Source of the DNA: Rossellomorea aquimaris
GTDB taxonomy: Bacteria; Bacillota; Bacilli; Bacillales; Bacillaceae_B
Assembly (NCBI RefSeq): GCF_008180865.1
Contig: NZ_VTEX01000001.1
Location: 1,079,809 to 1,143,808, forward strand
Length of the DNA stretch: 64,000 nt
Direction: 5' to 3'
Within the stretch, counting starts at the first letter, position 1. Every line of letters starts with the position of its first letter. This document shows positions 18,453 to 27,605 of this stretch, one piece after another. The position numbers and the translations under genes were made by a program. Under the pieces are notes generated by a model that was given only the letters and a program-made list of their open reading frames with translations, did not search any database and had not been told where the DNA came from.

Positions 18453-19229
18453 CTATTTTCCCGTAAAAGTTGGCCTTCTTTTATCTTTAAATGCTGAAAC
18501 TCCCTCAGCATGATCTTCAGTTGAAATCAACAATGTTTGTGTGATACGTTCTTGTTCGAGTATCTCATCCAATGATAAGGTGAATGAACGATCAATCATT
18601 TTCTTCATCATTCCATATGCTTTACTTGGCCCCGAGGCTAACTCTACAGCCCAATCAGTTGTTTCCTCATCAAGGTTTTCAGATGGGACAATACGGTTTA
18701 GCACACCTAAGTCAAATAGTCTTCCTGCAGTCACAGGTTCTCCTGAAAAGAAGAATTCTTTCGCTAAATGAGGACCGATGATGCGTGGAAGAAAATACGA
18801 CCCTCCTCCATCGGAAATAAGACCTACTTTAGAGAAGCTTAAAGCAAATTGACTATCTTCTGAAGCGATAATCAAATCGCAGGCCAGGGCAAGATTAAAT
18901 CCGGCACCAGCTGCAAAACCGTGTACCGAGGCGATGACCGGTTTTTCTATTTCTTTTATCGCTTTAATGCATGTATTTAATATCCCGATATGTTCATAGA
19001 CTTCTGTTGATGTCGCGCTCCCCATCGTTTTCACGTCGCCGCCTGCAGAAAATGCCCTCCCGGCACCGCGAATCACAATGGCTCTGATTTCCTGATTATG
19101 ATCAGCCTGCTTTAGTGCTTCAACGATTCCCGTAAGCATGTTCTCATCAAAGGAATTCAAGCTATCCGGTCTGTTTAATGTCAATGTCAGTACCCGGTCA
19201 GTGGTTTCTAGTAATAAAGAGGATTTCAT
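18453..19229 (-). CDS. Enoyl-CoA hydratase/isomerase family protein
   Basis: The 258-residue crotonase-fold protein has the oxyanion-hole segments IRGAGRAFSAGGDVKTMG (about 53-70) and HGFAAGAGFNLALACDLIIASE (about 104-125). A glycine stands where one of the two usual hydratase glutamates lies, and an aspartate occurs in SDGGGSYFLPR. The exact reaction (hydration or isomerisation of an enoyl-CoA) is therefore uncertain. It lies between the kinase-like gene and the quinone-reductase-like gene. Confidence 0.87.
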   Translation of the reverse strand: MKSSLLLETTDRVLTLTLNRPDSLNSFDENMLTGIVEALKQADHNQEIRAIVIRGAGRAFSAGGDVKTMGSATSTEVYEHIGILNTCIKAIKEIEKPVIASVHGFAAGAGFNLALACDLIIASEDSQFALSFSKVGLISDGGGSYFLPRIIGPHLAKEFFFSGEPVTAGRLFDLGVLNRIVPSENLDEETTDWAVELASGPSKAYGMMKKMIDRSFTLSLDEILEQERITQTLLISTEDHAEGVSAFKDKRRPTFTGK

Positions 19230-19252
19230 CGTTTTTGTTCATCTCCTTGTCT

Positions 19253-20329
19253 TTATTCCTGGCGACCTAATGCAGCTTGATTCCCCAGGGTGATCAACGA
19301 TTTCGCAAACCGATCAAATTGATAAAATCGTGAATCTCTCGTTTGCCCCATCTTAAAGCGGTAATAGATTTGTTGCACAATGACGGCGAGCTTAAAATAT
19401 GCAAAAGATAAATAAAAATGGATATTGTTCACGTCTCTGCTGCTTTTCCTGGCATATTCTTCGATAAATTGCCTTCTGCTATAAAAACCGTCCATGATCG
19501 TTACTGGAGGCTTCCCAAGACCGAATTTTAATAACTCTGGATCATCATTCTGTATCCAATACCCCATAGCGACACCTAAATCTGCAAGAGGATCGCCAAC
19601 GGTCGCCATCTCCCAGTCAAATAACCCCACCATTGATTTCAGGTCAGAAGAAAACATGGCATTGTTTAATTTAAAATCATAATGAATGATGGTCGATTCA
19701 GCATTACCTGGAACATTCTTTATCAACCAGTTTGTCAGCTGATCGACTTCGCGGATCTCACTTGTTTTGGCACGCTCGTAACGTTTGATCCACCCGTATA
19801 CTTGTCTTTCCATAAAATGTTCGGGCTTGCTGATTTCATGAAGAGTTGTTTTTCGGTGATCAATGGAATGAAGTTCAACCAGTTTAGAAACCATTTCCTC
19901 CGATATTTTCCTGCACACATCTGGTGTCACATGGAGATGCGGGGGAAATGAAGTATCAAATACTTCACCCTTTTTTCTCTCCATGATAAAAAATGGACTG
20001 CCTACGATCCTTTCATCATCAGAGAATACATACGGCTCCGGTGTAACCCCGAAAAATGGCTGAATTTCTGAAAGGATCCTATACTCTCTTTTCATATCGT
20101 GGGCCTTCGGTGCGACCGGTCCTAATGGAGGGCGTCTCAGTACACCTTCCCATTCACCCATTTTAAGTAGATACGTAAGATTTGAGTGTCCCGCAGAAAA
20201 TTGTTTAATTGAGAGCTCTTCATGAAGGAGGTGAGGGAAATGCTCATTCAAAAAGCTTTTTAGATTGGTGGCATTCAGCTCTTCTCCTTCTCGCACCGAT
20301 ACCGTTTCATACCCTGTTTTTTCAGACAT
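19253..20329 (-). CDS. ACAD10/11-type acyl-CoA phosphotransferase (APH fold)
   Basis: The 358-residue protein has the aminoglycoside-phosphotransferase fold: FSAGHSNLTYLL near residue 44, VLRRPP, the catalytic loop HYDFKLNN (Asp and Asn conserved), and the metal-binding LFDWEMATVGDPLADLG. It aligns by eye with the N-terminal kinase domain of ACAD11. That domain, like bacterial LvaA, phosphorylates the 4-hydroxyl of hydroxyacyl-CoA. The matching dehydrogenase half is encoded at 23868-25097. I infer a hydroxyacyl-CoA kinase, not antibiotic resistance. Confidence 0.82.
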   Translation of the reverse strand: MSEKTGYETVSVREGEELNATNLKSFLNEHFPHLLHEELSIKQFSAGHSNLTYLLKMGEWEGVLRRPPLGPVAPKAHDMKREYRILSEIQPFFGVTPEPYVFSDDERIVGSPFFIMERKKGEVFDTSFPPHLHVTPDVCRKISEEMVSKLVELHSIDHRKTTLHEISKPEHFMERQVYGWIKRYERAKTSEIREVDQLTNWLIKNVPGNAESTIIHYDFKLNNAMFSSDLKSMVGLFDWEMATVGDPLADLGVAMGYWIQNDDPELLKFGLGKPPVTIMDGFYSRRQFIEEYARKSSRDVNNIHFYLSFAYFKLAVIVQQIYYRFKMGQTRDSRFYQFDRFAKSLITLGNQAALGRQE

Positions 20330-20362
20330 CTTACCCCTCCAACATTAAGAATATTCAGTTTT

Positions 20363-20761
20363 TTACGAGTGCAGATGAGTGTTTAACTGCGCCTTTAACA
20401 ACTCAGGGATCATTATACTTTGATGCTCAAGGAAATCAAAATAAACGATAACCGCATTTCCCTTTGCGATCAATTGATGGGTGTTCGCACATAAGATATC
20501 ATGCTCTAACTGAAAGCTCTTTGATCCAATTTTTGATAGATAGGTGGTGATTTTCAGCTCTTGATTAAAATACCCTTGTGATACAAAGTCGCATTTGGTA
20601 GAAGCCAGAATAAAACGCCAGTCTTTCACATCCATATCAAATCCGAGTGATTGAAAGAATTTAATTCTTGCTTCTTCTAAATAAACAAAATAAGTTGTAT
20701 TGTTGATATGACCTAATGCATCGGTTTCGCAAAATCTACTCGTTACCGTAATGGTTTCCAT
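20363..20761 (-). CDS. Acyl-CoA thioesterase, 4HBT/YbgC type
   Basis: This 132-residue hot-dog thioesterase has the signature SRFCETDALGHINNTTYFVYLEEAR at residues 8-32, with the catalytic aspartate in ETDALGH. It hydrolyses acyl-CoA and may relieve CoA sequestration or reverse unwanted loading. The 18-bp operator lies 24 bases upstream of its start, making it the first gene of the second half of the cluster. Confidence 0.85.
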   Translation of the reverse strand: METITVTSRFCETDALGHINNTTYFVYLEEARIKFFQSLGFDMDVKDWRFILASTKCDFVSQGYFNQELKITTYLSKIGSKSFQLEHDILCANTHQLIAKGNAVIVYFDFLEHQSIMIPELLKAQLNTHLHS

Positions 20762-20784
20762 TAGTCCGCCATCTCCTTAAATAA

Positions 20785-20802
20785 ATACTAACCAGTGGGT
20801 AT
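20785..20802. promoter_or_regulatory. 18-bp palindromic operator, copy 2
   Basis: ATACTAACCAGTGGGTAT lies between the tetR and thioesterase genes. On the minus strand it overlaps the spacer and -10 of a possible promoter (TTGAAT-N16-TAGTAT), so a bound repressor would block RNA polymerase. Confidence 0.68.
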
Positions 20803-20811
20803 GTTGATTCA

Positions 20812-20841
20812 AAAGGAAATCCTGTAGATGATTTCCCCTTT
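20812..20841 (-). terminator. Terminator of the tetR gene
   Basis: GGAAATC / GATTTCC with an eight-base loop, then TTTTG on the minus strand, overlaps the end of tetR and precedes the thioesterase promoter region. Confidence 0.6.
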
Positions 20842-21406
20842 ACTCTGTCTCAATCCCTTTTAATACCATATCGACAAAAGTCCGGGCAATTTCCTGATCG
20901 GATTTCGCACCATCAGGCTTATACCATTGATAGCTCCAATTCATCATTCCGAGAATTCCAAAAGCTACAATCGAAACGTCAAAGTCCTCATGAAAGTCTC
21001 CGTTCTTCCTACCTTCTTTCAGGAGAGTTTCAATATTATAGCGATACATATCCCGCTTAGGCTCTATGGCATCCAGACTTTCCTTGCTCAAGTGTCTCAT
21101 TTCTCTAAAAAACACTTTCGCACTGGCCCCTTGCTCTTTAATGTCCAGAATGGAAAGATGGACAATATCATAAAGTTTTTCCATGTAGCTCTTCCGCTCA
21201 TCGCCAAGAACTCTTTCCTGTTTAGATAATAAGCCATCAATATAGCGCATGTGAATTTCCTTTAACAGCTCTTCCTTACTGGAAAAATAGTAATAAAATG
21301 TCCCTTTCGTTACACCAATGGACTCTACGATGTCCTGGATGGAAGTTACAGTAAACCCTTTTTCATCAAATAAGCGTACAGCATGTTCTGTAAGTTTTTC
21401 TTTCAT
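20840..21406 (-). CDS. TetR-family regulator of the acyl-CoA cluster
   Basis: The 188-residue regulator has a TetR helix-turn-helix at about residues 20-45 (SIQDIVESIGVTKGTFYYYFSSKEEL) and a helical ligand-binding domain. By position it is the probable sensor of an acyl-CoA intermediate and the protein that binds the three 18-bp palindromes. I chose the ATG at 21406 because AGAGGA lies seven bases upstream; an earlier ATG at 21421 lies before that site. Relatives include B. subtilis FadR, although the palindrome here differs from the B. subtilis FadR box as I remember it. Confidence 0.87.
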   Translation of the reverse strand: MKEKLTEHAVRLFDEKGFTVTSIQDIVESIGVTKGTFYYYFSSKEELLKEIHMRYIDGLLSKQERVLGDERKSYMEKLYDIVHLSILDIKEQGASAKVFFREMRHLSKESLDAIEPKRDMYRYNIETLLKEGRKNGDFHEDFDVSIVAFGILGMMNWSYQWYKPDGAKSDQEIARTFVDMVLKGIETE

Positions 21407-21450
21407 CTGAAATCCTCTCATTCTGCAAATATCACCTGAATTATATCATA

Positions 21451-23049
21451 TTACCTCACGCTTTCACGCAGAGCTCTTCGTAATATTTTCCCAACACTCG
21501 TCTTTGGAAGCTCATCACGAAACTCAATGATTTTTGGAACTTTGAATGATGACATGTTCTCCTCACAGAAATGAACCAATTCTTTTTCAGTTGCCTGTTC
21601 TCCTGTCTTTAAGACGATCACTGCCTTAACCGTTTCGCCTCTATAAGAGTCCGGCACACCTATTACGACAGCTTCCTGTACGCTTGGATGCTCGTAAATG
21701 ATTTCTTCAACTTCCCGGGGATACACATTGTATCCTGATGCAATAATCAGATCTTTCTTTCTGTCCACAATCGATATATAACCTTCTTCATCCATTCGGG
21801 CGATGTCTCCCGTGTAAAGCCAATCATCTCGAAGGGCGTGAGCAGTCTCTTCAGGTAAATTCCAGTAGCCTTTCATGACTTGAGGGCCTTTAATAATGAG
21901 TTCACCCACATCGCCTAAAGGGACCTCCTTAGTGCCAGTTGCTAAATCGACTACCTTATAGTTTGTGGATGGGAATCCAATTCCGACGGTTCCCGGCTTT
22001 CTTTGTGCAAAAGCGGGGTTGCAATGAGTCGTCGGTGAAGCCTCTGATAATCCGTATCCCTCTAATATTTTTGCTCCTGTTTTCTTTTCGAATTGATTCA
22101 ATAACTCAACTGGCATTGGGGCGCTTCCACTATTACAAATCTTTATTGAATCAATGCCGTACTCTTCTGCGTGGGGATGATTGGTGATCGCAACGTACAT
22201 AGTCGGCACACCTGGAAACAGGGTGGGCTGTTCATTCTTAATCGTTGTTAACACTTCTGTCAATTCAAATCTTGGAAGCAAGATCATTTCATTTGCTGAA
22301 TAGACCGCAAAGTTCATACAGGAATTCATCCCAAATACATGAAAGAACGGAATCACACTCAGGCTTCTTTCTTTCCCAGTTTCGATGCTGTCTTTAAAGA
22401 AAAGTTGACTTTGAATGACATTTGAAAGAATGTTTTTATGAGTGAGCATGACTCCCTTGGATACACCGGTAGTCCCTCCCGTATATTGAAGGACTGCCAC
22501 GTCTTCTTCAGGTTTGATCGACACCTGGGATACTTCACCATCCCCCACCATTAAAAATTCATCATAGGTGTAGTCCGAAGCACTGTTTTCCCCCTGGAGG
22601 CTGACTATGATAATCGTCTTGATCTCTGTTTCCTGTTGTATGGATTTGACCATATGATAAAAACGGTCCAATACAACGATTGTCTCAGCTCCCGAGTCAT
22701 TTAGCAGATGGATTAATTCCCTTTCAACTGACATCGGATTCACCTGTGTGACAATTCCCCCGAATGTAAGGATTCCATAATAAGAGATCACATATTGCGG
22801 ACAGTTCGGGAGCATGATCGCTACCCTGTCTCCTTTCTTCAATCCAATATGTTGAAAGGATGAAGCAAGCATGGAGACGGCACCTTGAAGTTCACCATAC
22901 GTTATCCGTTTTTGATAAAAGCTAATACATGGATGATCCGGGAATGAAGAAACGGTATGTCGAAGCATTTCTGGTATTGAAAAATCAACCGCAGGAATTT
23001 CAGTCTCATACGCTTCAGGGTAATGACTGAGCCAAGATTTAGTTGTCAT
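21451..23049 (-). CDS. Long-chain fatty-acid-CoA ligase
   Basis: This 532-residue AMP-forming ligase has YTGGTTGVSKG near residues 189-199, GYGLSEASP, the YTGDIARMDEEGYI hinge, and the terminal lysine in TSVGKILRRALRE. It activates the substrate acid to its CoA ester and so is the likely entry step of the cluster. AAGGAATG precedes the ATG. A degenerate half-operator (ATACTAATTCTGC) lies about 30 bases upstream. Substrate class cannot be read directly. Confidence 0.9.
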   Translation of the reverse strand: MTTKSWLSHYPEAYETEIPAVDFSIPEMLRHTVSSFPDHPCISFYQKRITYGELQGAVSMLASSFQHIGLKKGDRVAIMLPNCPQYVISYYGILTFGGIVTQVNPMSVERELIHLLNDSGAETIVVLDRFYHMVKSIQQETEIKTIIIVSLQGENSASDYTYDEFLMVGDGEVSQVSIKPEEDVAVLQYTGGTTGVSKGVMLTHKNILSNVIQSQLFFKDSIETGKERSLSVIPFFHVFGMNSCMNFAVYSANEMILLPRFELTEVLTTIKNEQPTLFPGVPTMYVAITNHPHAEEYGIDSIKICNSGSAPMPVELLNQFEKKTGAKILEGYGLSEASPTTHCNPAFAQRKPGTVGIGFPSTNYKVVDLATGTKEVPLGDVGELIIKGPQVMKGYWNLPEETAHALRDDWLYTGDIARMDEEGYISIVDRKKDLIIASGYNVYPREVEEIIYEHPSVQEAVVIGVPDSYRGETVKAVIVLKTGEQATEKELVHFCEENMSSFKVPKIIEFRDELPKTSVGKILRRALRESVR

Positions 23050-23100
23050 AAAATCATTCCTTCCATTTCAGATTACTCATATACTAATTCTGCATGTACC

Positions 23101-23855
23101 TTAAAAGATTAATCCTCCACCATCAACAGATAGTGTGGCACCGGTTATAAAGGACGCCTCTTCAGAAGCTAAAAACAGAATCGCTGATGCGACTTCTTCT
23201 GCATTTCCAATCCGTCTTAGAGCATTTGATTGAGAGATAACCGACCATTTCCTCTCATCTTTCTTCCAACCATTGATGATGTTTGTATCAATAACCCCAG
23301 GCGCTACTGCATTCACTCGAATATTATCCTTTCCATATTCCAGGGCAGCATTTTGTGTCAGTAGTATGACACCACCTTTAGCCGAATTGTAGGCTGACAC
23401 GTATTTGCGGCCCTTTAAACCGAGAAGGCTCGATACATTCACAATTACACCATCTTTTTCATCAATTCAGGTACAGCATACTTCATTCCCAGAAAAATGC
23501 TCTTTAGGTTTGTATCCAATACGGCATCCCATTCGTTTTCGTCCAGATCAATACTCCTGACTTCCGACTGGCCGATTCCTGCATTATTGATAAGGATATC
23601 GAAACCTCCGAAATGTTCCACCGTTGTATGTACGAGGGATTGAATGCTTTCACTTTCCCGCACATTCGTCTTGACAAAAAGTGCACTTCCTCTTTTTTCG
23701 TGAATGAGTCTGACCGTTTCTTCACCACTTGCATCATCCAGATCTGCTACGACCACAGCAGCACCTTCTTTTGAGAACCTTAGTGCTGTAGCGCGCCCAA
23801 TTCCTCCGCCCCCTCCTGTAATAACGGAAACTTTCCCTTGTAATCTCATCATCAT
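23101..23855 (-). pseudogene. Short-chain dehydrogenase with a single-base frameshift
   Basis: Two adjoining frames make one SDR of about 250 residues. The first (23855-23445) carries TGGGGGIG and NNAGIG and ends prematurely after PELMKKMV. The second (23442-23101) carries NVSSLLGLKGRKYVSAYNSAKGG with the catalytic Ser, Tyr and Lys. Adding one A to the run of five A residues (minus strand, near 23455) restores KKDGVIVNVSS. All conserved motifs are present, so this is either a recent mutation or a sequencing error in a homopolymer. If functional, it is a third hydroxyacyl or alcohol dehydrogenase of the cluster. Confidence 0.87.
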
Positions 23856-23867
23856 CCAACTCTCTTC

Positions 23868-25097
23868 CTAGCTCTCTACAGGAGAAGCTTTTTCGTGTTT
23901 TCTCAATTCCAATTTTGCCAATTGAGCACGGTGTACTTCATCAGGTCCATCAGCAAGTCGCAGAGTACGGGCACTTGCCCATTGAGCTGCCAACGTGTAG
24001 TCATCCGATACTCCTGCTGCCCCGAACGCTTGAATGGCCCGGTCAATCACACGTAAAGCCATAGAAGGAGCCACCACTTTAATCATGGCGATTTCCTGTT
24101 TTGCTGCTTTATTGCCGACTGTATCCATCATGTAGGCTGCTTTCATCGTAAGAAGACGGGCTTGTTCTATTTCAATTCTTGAATTCGCAATCCATTCTCT
24201 TACGACCCCTTGACTTGCCAATGCCATTCCAAATGCATCACGATCCTGAACACGCTTACATAATTCTTCAAGTGCCCGCTCTGCTGCACCGATCAATCTC
24301 ATGCAATGATGAATTCGCCCCGGTCCCAACCTTCCTTGAGCAATAGCGAAACCTTTTCCTTCACCCCAGATCATATTTTCTTGAGGAACTCTTACATCGG
24401 TAAAGGTGATTTCACCATGACCATGAGGGGCATGATCGTAACCGAACACAGGAAGCATACGTTCAATTTTCACACCTGGTGCATTAAGTGGGATGATAAT
24501 CATTGATTGCTGTTCATGACGACTCGCTTCTGGATCAGTTTTTCCCATCAAAATTGAAAAGCTGCACCGAGGGTCACCGGCGCCTGATGACCACCATTTC
24601 TTCGCGTTAATGATGTATTCGTCTCCATCCCGGATGATACTCGCCTTTATATTCGTTGCATCGGAAGACGCGACATCAGGCTCAGTCATAGAGAAACAAG
24701 AACGGATATTACCATTTAGAAGTGGGATAAGATACTGTTGTTTTTGAGTGGGAGTCCCATAACGTTCCAACACTTCCATATTCCCTGTATCAGGTGCATT
24801 GCAATTAAACACTTCAGGGCCGATCAGAGATCTCCCCATGATTTCACAAAGAGGGGCGTATTCTACATTATTGAGCCCGGCCCCATACTCGCTTTGAGGA
24901 AGAAATAGGTTCCATAATCCCTGTTTCTTCGCTTCAGCTTTTAATTCTTCCATGATTGTAGGAACCCCACTCCAGCGGGTTTCTTGCTGATTGAGCTGAT
25001 TTTCATAGAGCGATTCATTCGGGTACACGTATTCTTCCATAAAACGGGATATTCTATTTTGATATTCTTGTACTTTTGGAGAATAGGAGAAATCCAT
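23868..25097 (-). CDS. ACAD11-type acyl-CoA dehydrogenase
   Basis: The 409-residue flavoenzyme follows the C-terminal dehydrogenase domain of ACAD11 rather than ordinary acyl-CoA dehydrogenases. Shared segments are [66 protein letters not shown] and [11 protein letters not shown]. In the ACAD10/11 and LvaC systems this domain acts on the 4-phospho-acyl-CoA made by the kinase domain and eliminates phosphate. I chose the ATG at 25097, which has better spacing from AAAGGA than the ATG at 25106. Confidence 0.87.
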   Translation of the reverse strand: MDFSYSPKVQEYQNRISRFMEEYVYPNESLYENQLNQQETRWSGVPTIMEELKAEAKKQGLWNLFLPQSEYGAGLNNVEYAPLCEIMGRSLIGPEVFNCNAPDTGNMEVLERYGTPTQKQQYLIPLLNGNIRSCFSMTEPDVASSDATNIKASIIRDGDEYIINAKKWWSSGAGDPRCSFSILMGKTDPEASRHEQQSMIIIPLNAPGVKIERMLPVFGYDHAPHGHGEITFTDVRVPQENMIWGEGKGFAIAQGRLGPGRIHHCMRLIGAAERALEELCKRVQDRDAFGMALASQGVVREWIANSRIEIEQARLLTMKAAYMMDTVGNKAAKQEIAMIKVVAPSMALRVIDRAIQAFGAAGVSDDYTLAAQWASARTLRLADGPDEVHRAQLAKLELRKHEKASPVES

Positions 25098-25143
25098 TAC
25101 ATCCATCCTTTCTTAACCACAACATGTAATACTTCTCACTCGG

Positions 25144-25917
25144 TTACATCGCTGAGGATCCACCGTCCACGACGAGAACTGAACCAGTGACAAAGTTAGA
25201 TGCGCGAGCCGCCAGGAAAAGTGCCGCTCCTTTTAAATCATCTTCGGTACCAAATCGATTTAATGGTGTTCCGTTTAAAATGGCTTCCCCTGCATGAGAT
25301 AGAATTCCTTTTGACATTTTTGTTGGAAAGAATCCCGGTGCAATTGCATTGACATGAATTCCGCGGGATCCCCATTTCACTGCTAGATCCTTCGTGAAAT
25401 TGATGACCGCTGCTTTACTGGTGCTATAGCCAATGGCATCCATATAACGTGGGTCTGTACCTTGAAGACCTGCTACGGAAGCAATATTAATGATTTTTCC
25501 TCCCTGTTGCTCGATCATTAATTTTCCCACTGCCTGTGACATAATAAAAGTACCGTTTACATTTACATTGATAACTTTATGCCAGGCATCAAGAGGCATT
25601 TCTTCTGCAGGTGCCCCCCAGGATGCACCACTGTTATTCACTAAAATATCAATGCGGCCGAACACCTTCTTAGCTTCATCTACAACGTGCTGTACATCTT
25701 CAGGATTAGTGACATCACATTTCAATGCCAGTGACTGGACACCTATTTCTTCTAGTTCCTTCTTCACGTCTTCACATGCTTCAACGTTTCTCGAGCATAC
25801 TACAACGTTTGCCCCCGCCTCAGCAAACCCTGTAGCGATTTGTTTTCCGAGCCCCCTGCCTCCTCCAGTCACAAGGGCAACTTTACCTGATAAATCAAAT
25901 AATTCATTCACATGCAT
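25144..25917 (-). CDS. Short-chain dehydrogenase (first gene of acyl-CoA cluster)
   Basis: The 257-residue SDR has TGGGRGLG at about residues 16-23, NNSGASWG, and the catalytic S..Y-x-x-x-K (IASVAGLQG..YSTSKAA). Length and motifs resemble gluconate-5-dehydrogenase-like SDRs. A sigma-A promoter and the best copy of the 18-bp palindrome lie directly upstream, so this gene leads the transcription unit that continues to the ACAD11-type gene. A role in oxidising a hydroxyacyl-CoA or hydroxy acid is inferred. Confidence 0.86.
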   Translation of the reverse strand: MHVNELFDLSGKVALVTGGGRGLGKQIATGFAEAGANVVVCSRNVEACEDVKKELEEIGVQSLALKCDVTNPEDVQHVVDEAKKVFGRIDILVNNSGASWGAPAEEMPLDAWHKVINVNVNGTFIMSQAVGKLMIEQQGGKIINIASVAGLQGTDPRYMDAIGYSTSKAAVINFTKDLAVKWGSRGIHVNAIAPGFFPTKMSKGILSHAGEAILNGTPLNRFGTEDDLKGAALFLAARASNFVTGSVLVVDGGSSAM

Positions 25918-25963
25918 GTTCGTGCCTCCTCATCTTTTACAGCATTTCATTCACACACCTTAG

Positions 25964-25981
25964 ATACTAACCGGTCGGTAT
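25964..25981. promoter_or_regulatory. 18-bp palindromic operator, copy 3
   Basis: ATACTAACCGGTCGGTAT, whose two halves differ at only two of nine positions, begins just downstream of a -10 hexamer. A repressor bound here would block transcription of the leading SDR gene. Confidence 0.75.
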
Positions 25982-25991
25982 GTTTAATTCT

Positions 25992-26020
25992 ATAGTAAAG
26001 AATATAGTCTGAATTTTCAA
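25992..26020 (-). promoter_or_regulatory. Sigma-A promoter of the acyl-CoA cluster
   Basis: TTGAAA (26020-26015) and TACTAT (25997-25992) are 17 bases apart on the minus strand; the operator covers the predicted start site. Confidence 0.72.
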
Positions 26021-26061
26021 TCATAATCACTGGAAATACCTAAATTTATTTTCATACAAAA

Positions 26062-26092
26062 GAAAAACTGACTCATATATGAATGAGCCAGC
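26062..26092 (-). terminator. Terminator of tcyP
   Basis: CTGGCTCAT / ATGAGTCAG with one G-T pair, followed by TTTTTC on the minus strand, lies just after the tcyP stop. Confidence 0.8.
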
Positions 26093-26100
26093 CCACTTGT

Positions 26101-27486
26101 TTACGCTTCTGCTTCAATGATTTCTTTGTTATACGTTTCGCTATCCAAGTCCCCTGTCACTTTACTTGTTATCACCCCGGATGTCATCGCACCACTCACG
26201 TTCACTGCTGTACGCCCCATGTCAATCAAAGGTTCAACAGAAATCAAAAGACCCGCTAACGCTACAGGAAGGTCCATGGCGGATAGAACCAGGATAGCCG
26301 CAAATGTAGCACCGCCTCCGACGCCTGCTACACCGAAGGAGCTAATTGCCACCACTACGATGAGCGTAAGAATAAAGGAAGGAGTTAATGGATTGATTCC
26401 GACTGTCGGCGCAATCATCACTGCAAGCATGGCAGGATACACACCTGCACAACCGTTCTGACCGATGGATAATCCGAATGATCCCGAGAAGTTGGCAACC
26501 CCTTCTGAAACCCCCAATTCATTCTTTTGTGTTTGAATGTTAAGCGGAAGTGTTCCGGCGCTGGATCTTGACGTAAAAGCAAATGCTAATACAGGAAATA
26601 CTTTTTTCATATAAGTGACCGGATTTAAACCAGTAAGAGTAAGCATGATTAAGTGAATGGCAAACATGATAATCAAGGCAACATAGGATGCTCCAACAAA
26701 TTCTCCAAGCTTCATGATGGCATCAAAATTACTTAATGCCACTGTTTTAGCCATGATGGCCAACACACCGAATGGAGTGAGTCGTAACACCAAAGTCACA
26801 ATTCTCATCACTACAGCATAGACGGAATCAACGATCTTCTTGAAGAATTCAGCAGCCTCTGGCTCTTTGCGCTGTGCCCCCAAGTAAGCGATACCGATAA
26901 AAGCAGCGAAAATCACGACAGCGATCGTCGAGGTTGCTCTTTGCCCGGTAAAGTCCAAGAACGGATTCGCAGGTAAAAGCTCGAGAATTTTTTGAGGATA
27001 ACTCTGACCTTCTAAAGATGTTGCTCTCTCCTCTAATTGAACACCCCTTGCCGCTTCTGCCTCTCCCTGATCAATCTGGATCGCTTCCAAATCAAAAGCC
27101 ACGGTCGTAGCAATCCCGACAGCTGCAGCAACGGCTGTTGTGCCTACCAGCAATCCAATGATCAGCACAGAGATCTTCCCTAAATTATGAGACCGTTTTA
27201 ATTTAGTAAAGGCTGATATAATCGACACAAACACTAAAGGCATGACAATCATTTGCAGTAGTTTAATATAGCCGGTTCCTACGATGTTAAACCATTCAAT
27301 CGATTGTGTGACATTTTCATCCCCGGCTTCATATACCCACTGTAATCCAAGACCAAATAATATTCCGAGCCCCAGAGCGGTAAACACTCGTTTTGAAAAC
27401 GAAACATTTTTCTTTTGCATATAAAGTAATACACCAATGAGAACAAGAAACACCAAAATGTTTAACAAAACAAACCAGACATTCAT
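26101..27486 (-). CDS. tcyP: L-cystine:cation symporter TcyP
   Basis: The 461-residue protein (B. subtilis TcyP has 463) belongs to the dicarboxylate/amino acid:cation symporter family. It shows the N-terminal membrane segments, MIVMPLVFVSIISAFTKL, the serine-rich re-entrant loop FTSRSSAGTLPL, and a C-terminal SVEPLIDMGRTAVNVSG motif. It imports cystine at the cytoplasmic membrane. It stands alone between the acyl-CoA cluster and the thiamin operon, with a terminator on its 3' side. Confidence 0.93.
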   Translation of the reverse strand: MNVWFVLLNILVFLVLIGVLLYMQKKNVSFSKRVFTALGLGILFGLGLQWVYEAGDENVTQSIEWFNIVGTGYIKLLQMIVMPLVFVSIISAFTKLKRSHNLGKISVLIIGLLVGTTAVAAAVGIATTVAFDLEAIQIDQGEAEAARGVQLEERATSLEGQSYPQKILELLPANPFLDFTGQRATSTIAVVIFAAFIGIAYLGAQRKEPEAAEFFKKIVDSVYAVVMRIVTLVLRLTPFGVLAIMAKTVALSNFDAIMKLGEFVGASYVALIIMFAIHLIMLTLTGLNPVTYMKKVFPVLAFAFTSRSSAGTLPLNIQTQKNELGVSEGVANFSGSFGLSIGQNGCAGVYPAMLAVMIAPTVGINPLTPSFILTLIVVVAISSFGVAGVGGGATFAAILVLSAMDLPVALAGLLISVEPLIDMGRTAVNVSGAMTSGVITSKVTGDLDSETYNKEIIEAEA

Positions 27487-27605
27487 TCTTAACCCTCCCT
27501 CTTATCGTTGATGATGATACAAGTTAGACCGAGGTCTACTGTATAGTATGATGAGGGAGTATGAGATATGTTGTTATAGTGGTTTTATTTTTTATTGTGG
27601 ATCGA

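Noticed and set aside
19253..20329. Aminoglycoside resistance kinase
   Set aside because: The fold is shared, but sequence pattern and context match the ACAD11 kinase domain within an acyl-CoA operon.
23081..23098. Fourth full copy of the 18-bp operator before the CoA ligase
   Set aside because: Only the left half (ATACTAA) matches; the right half is too diverged to call a site.
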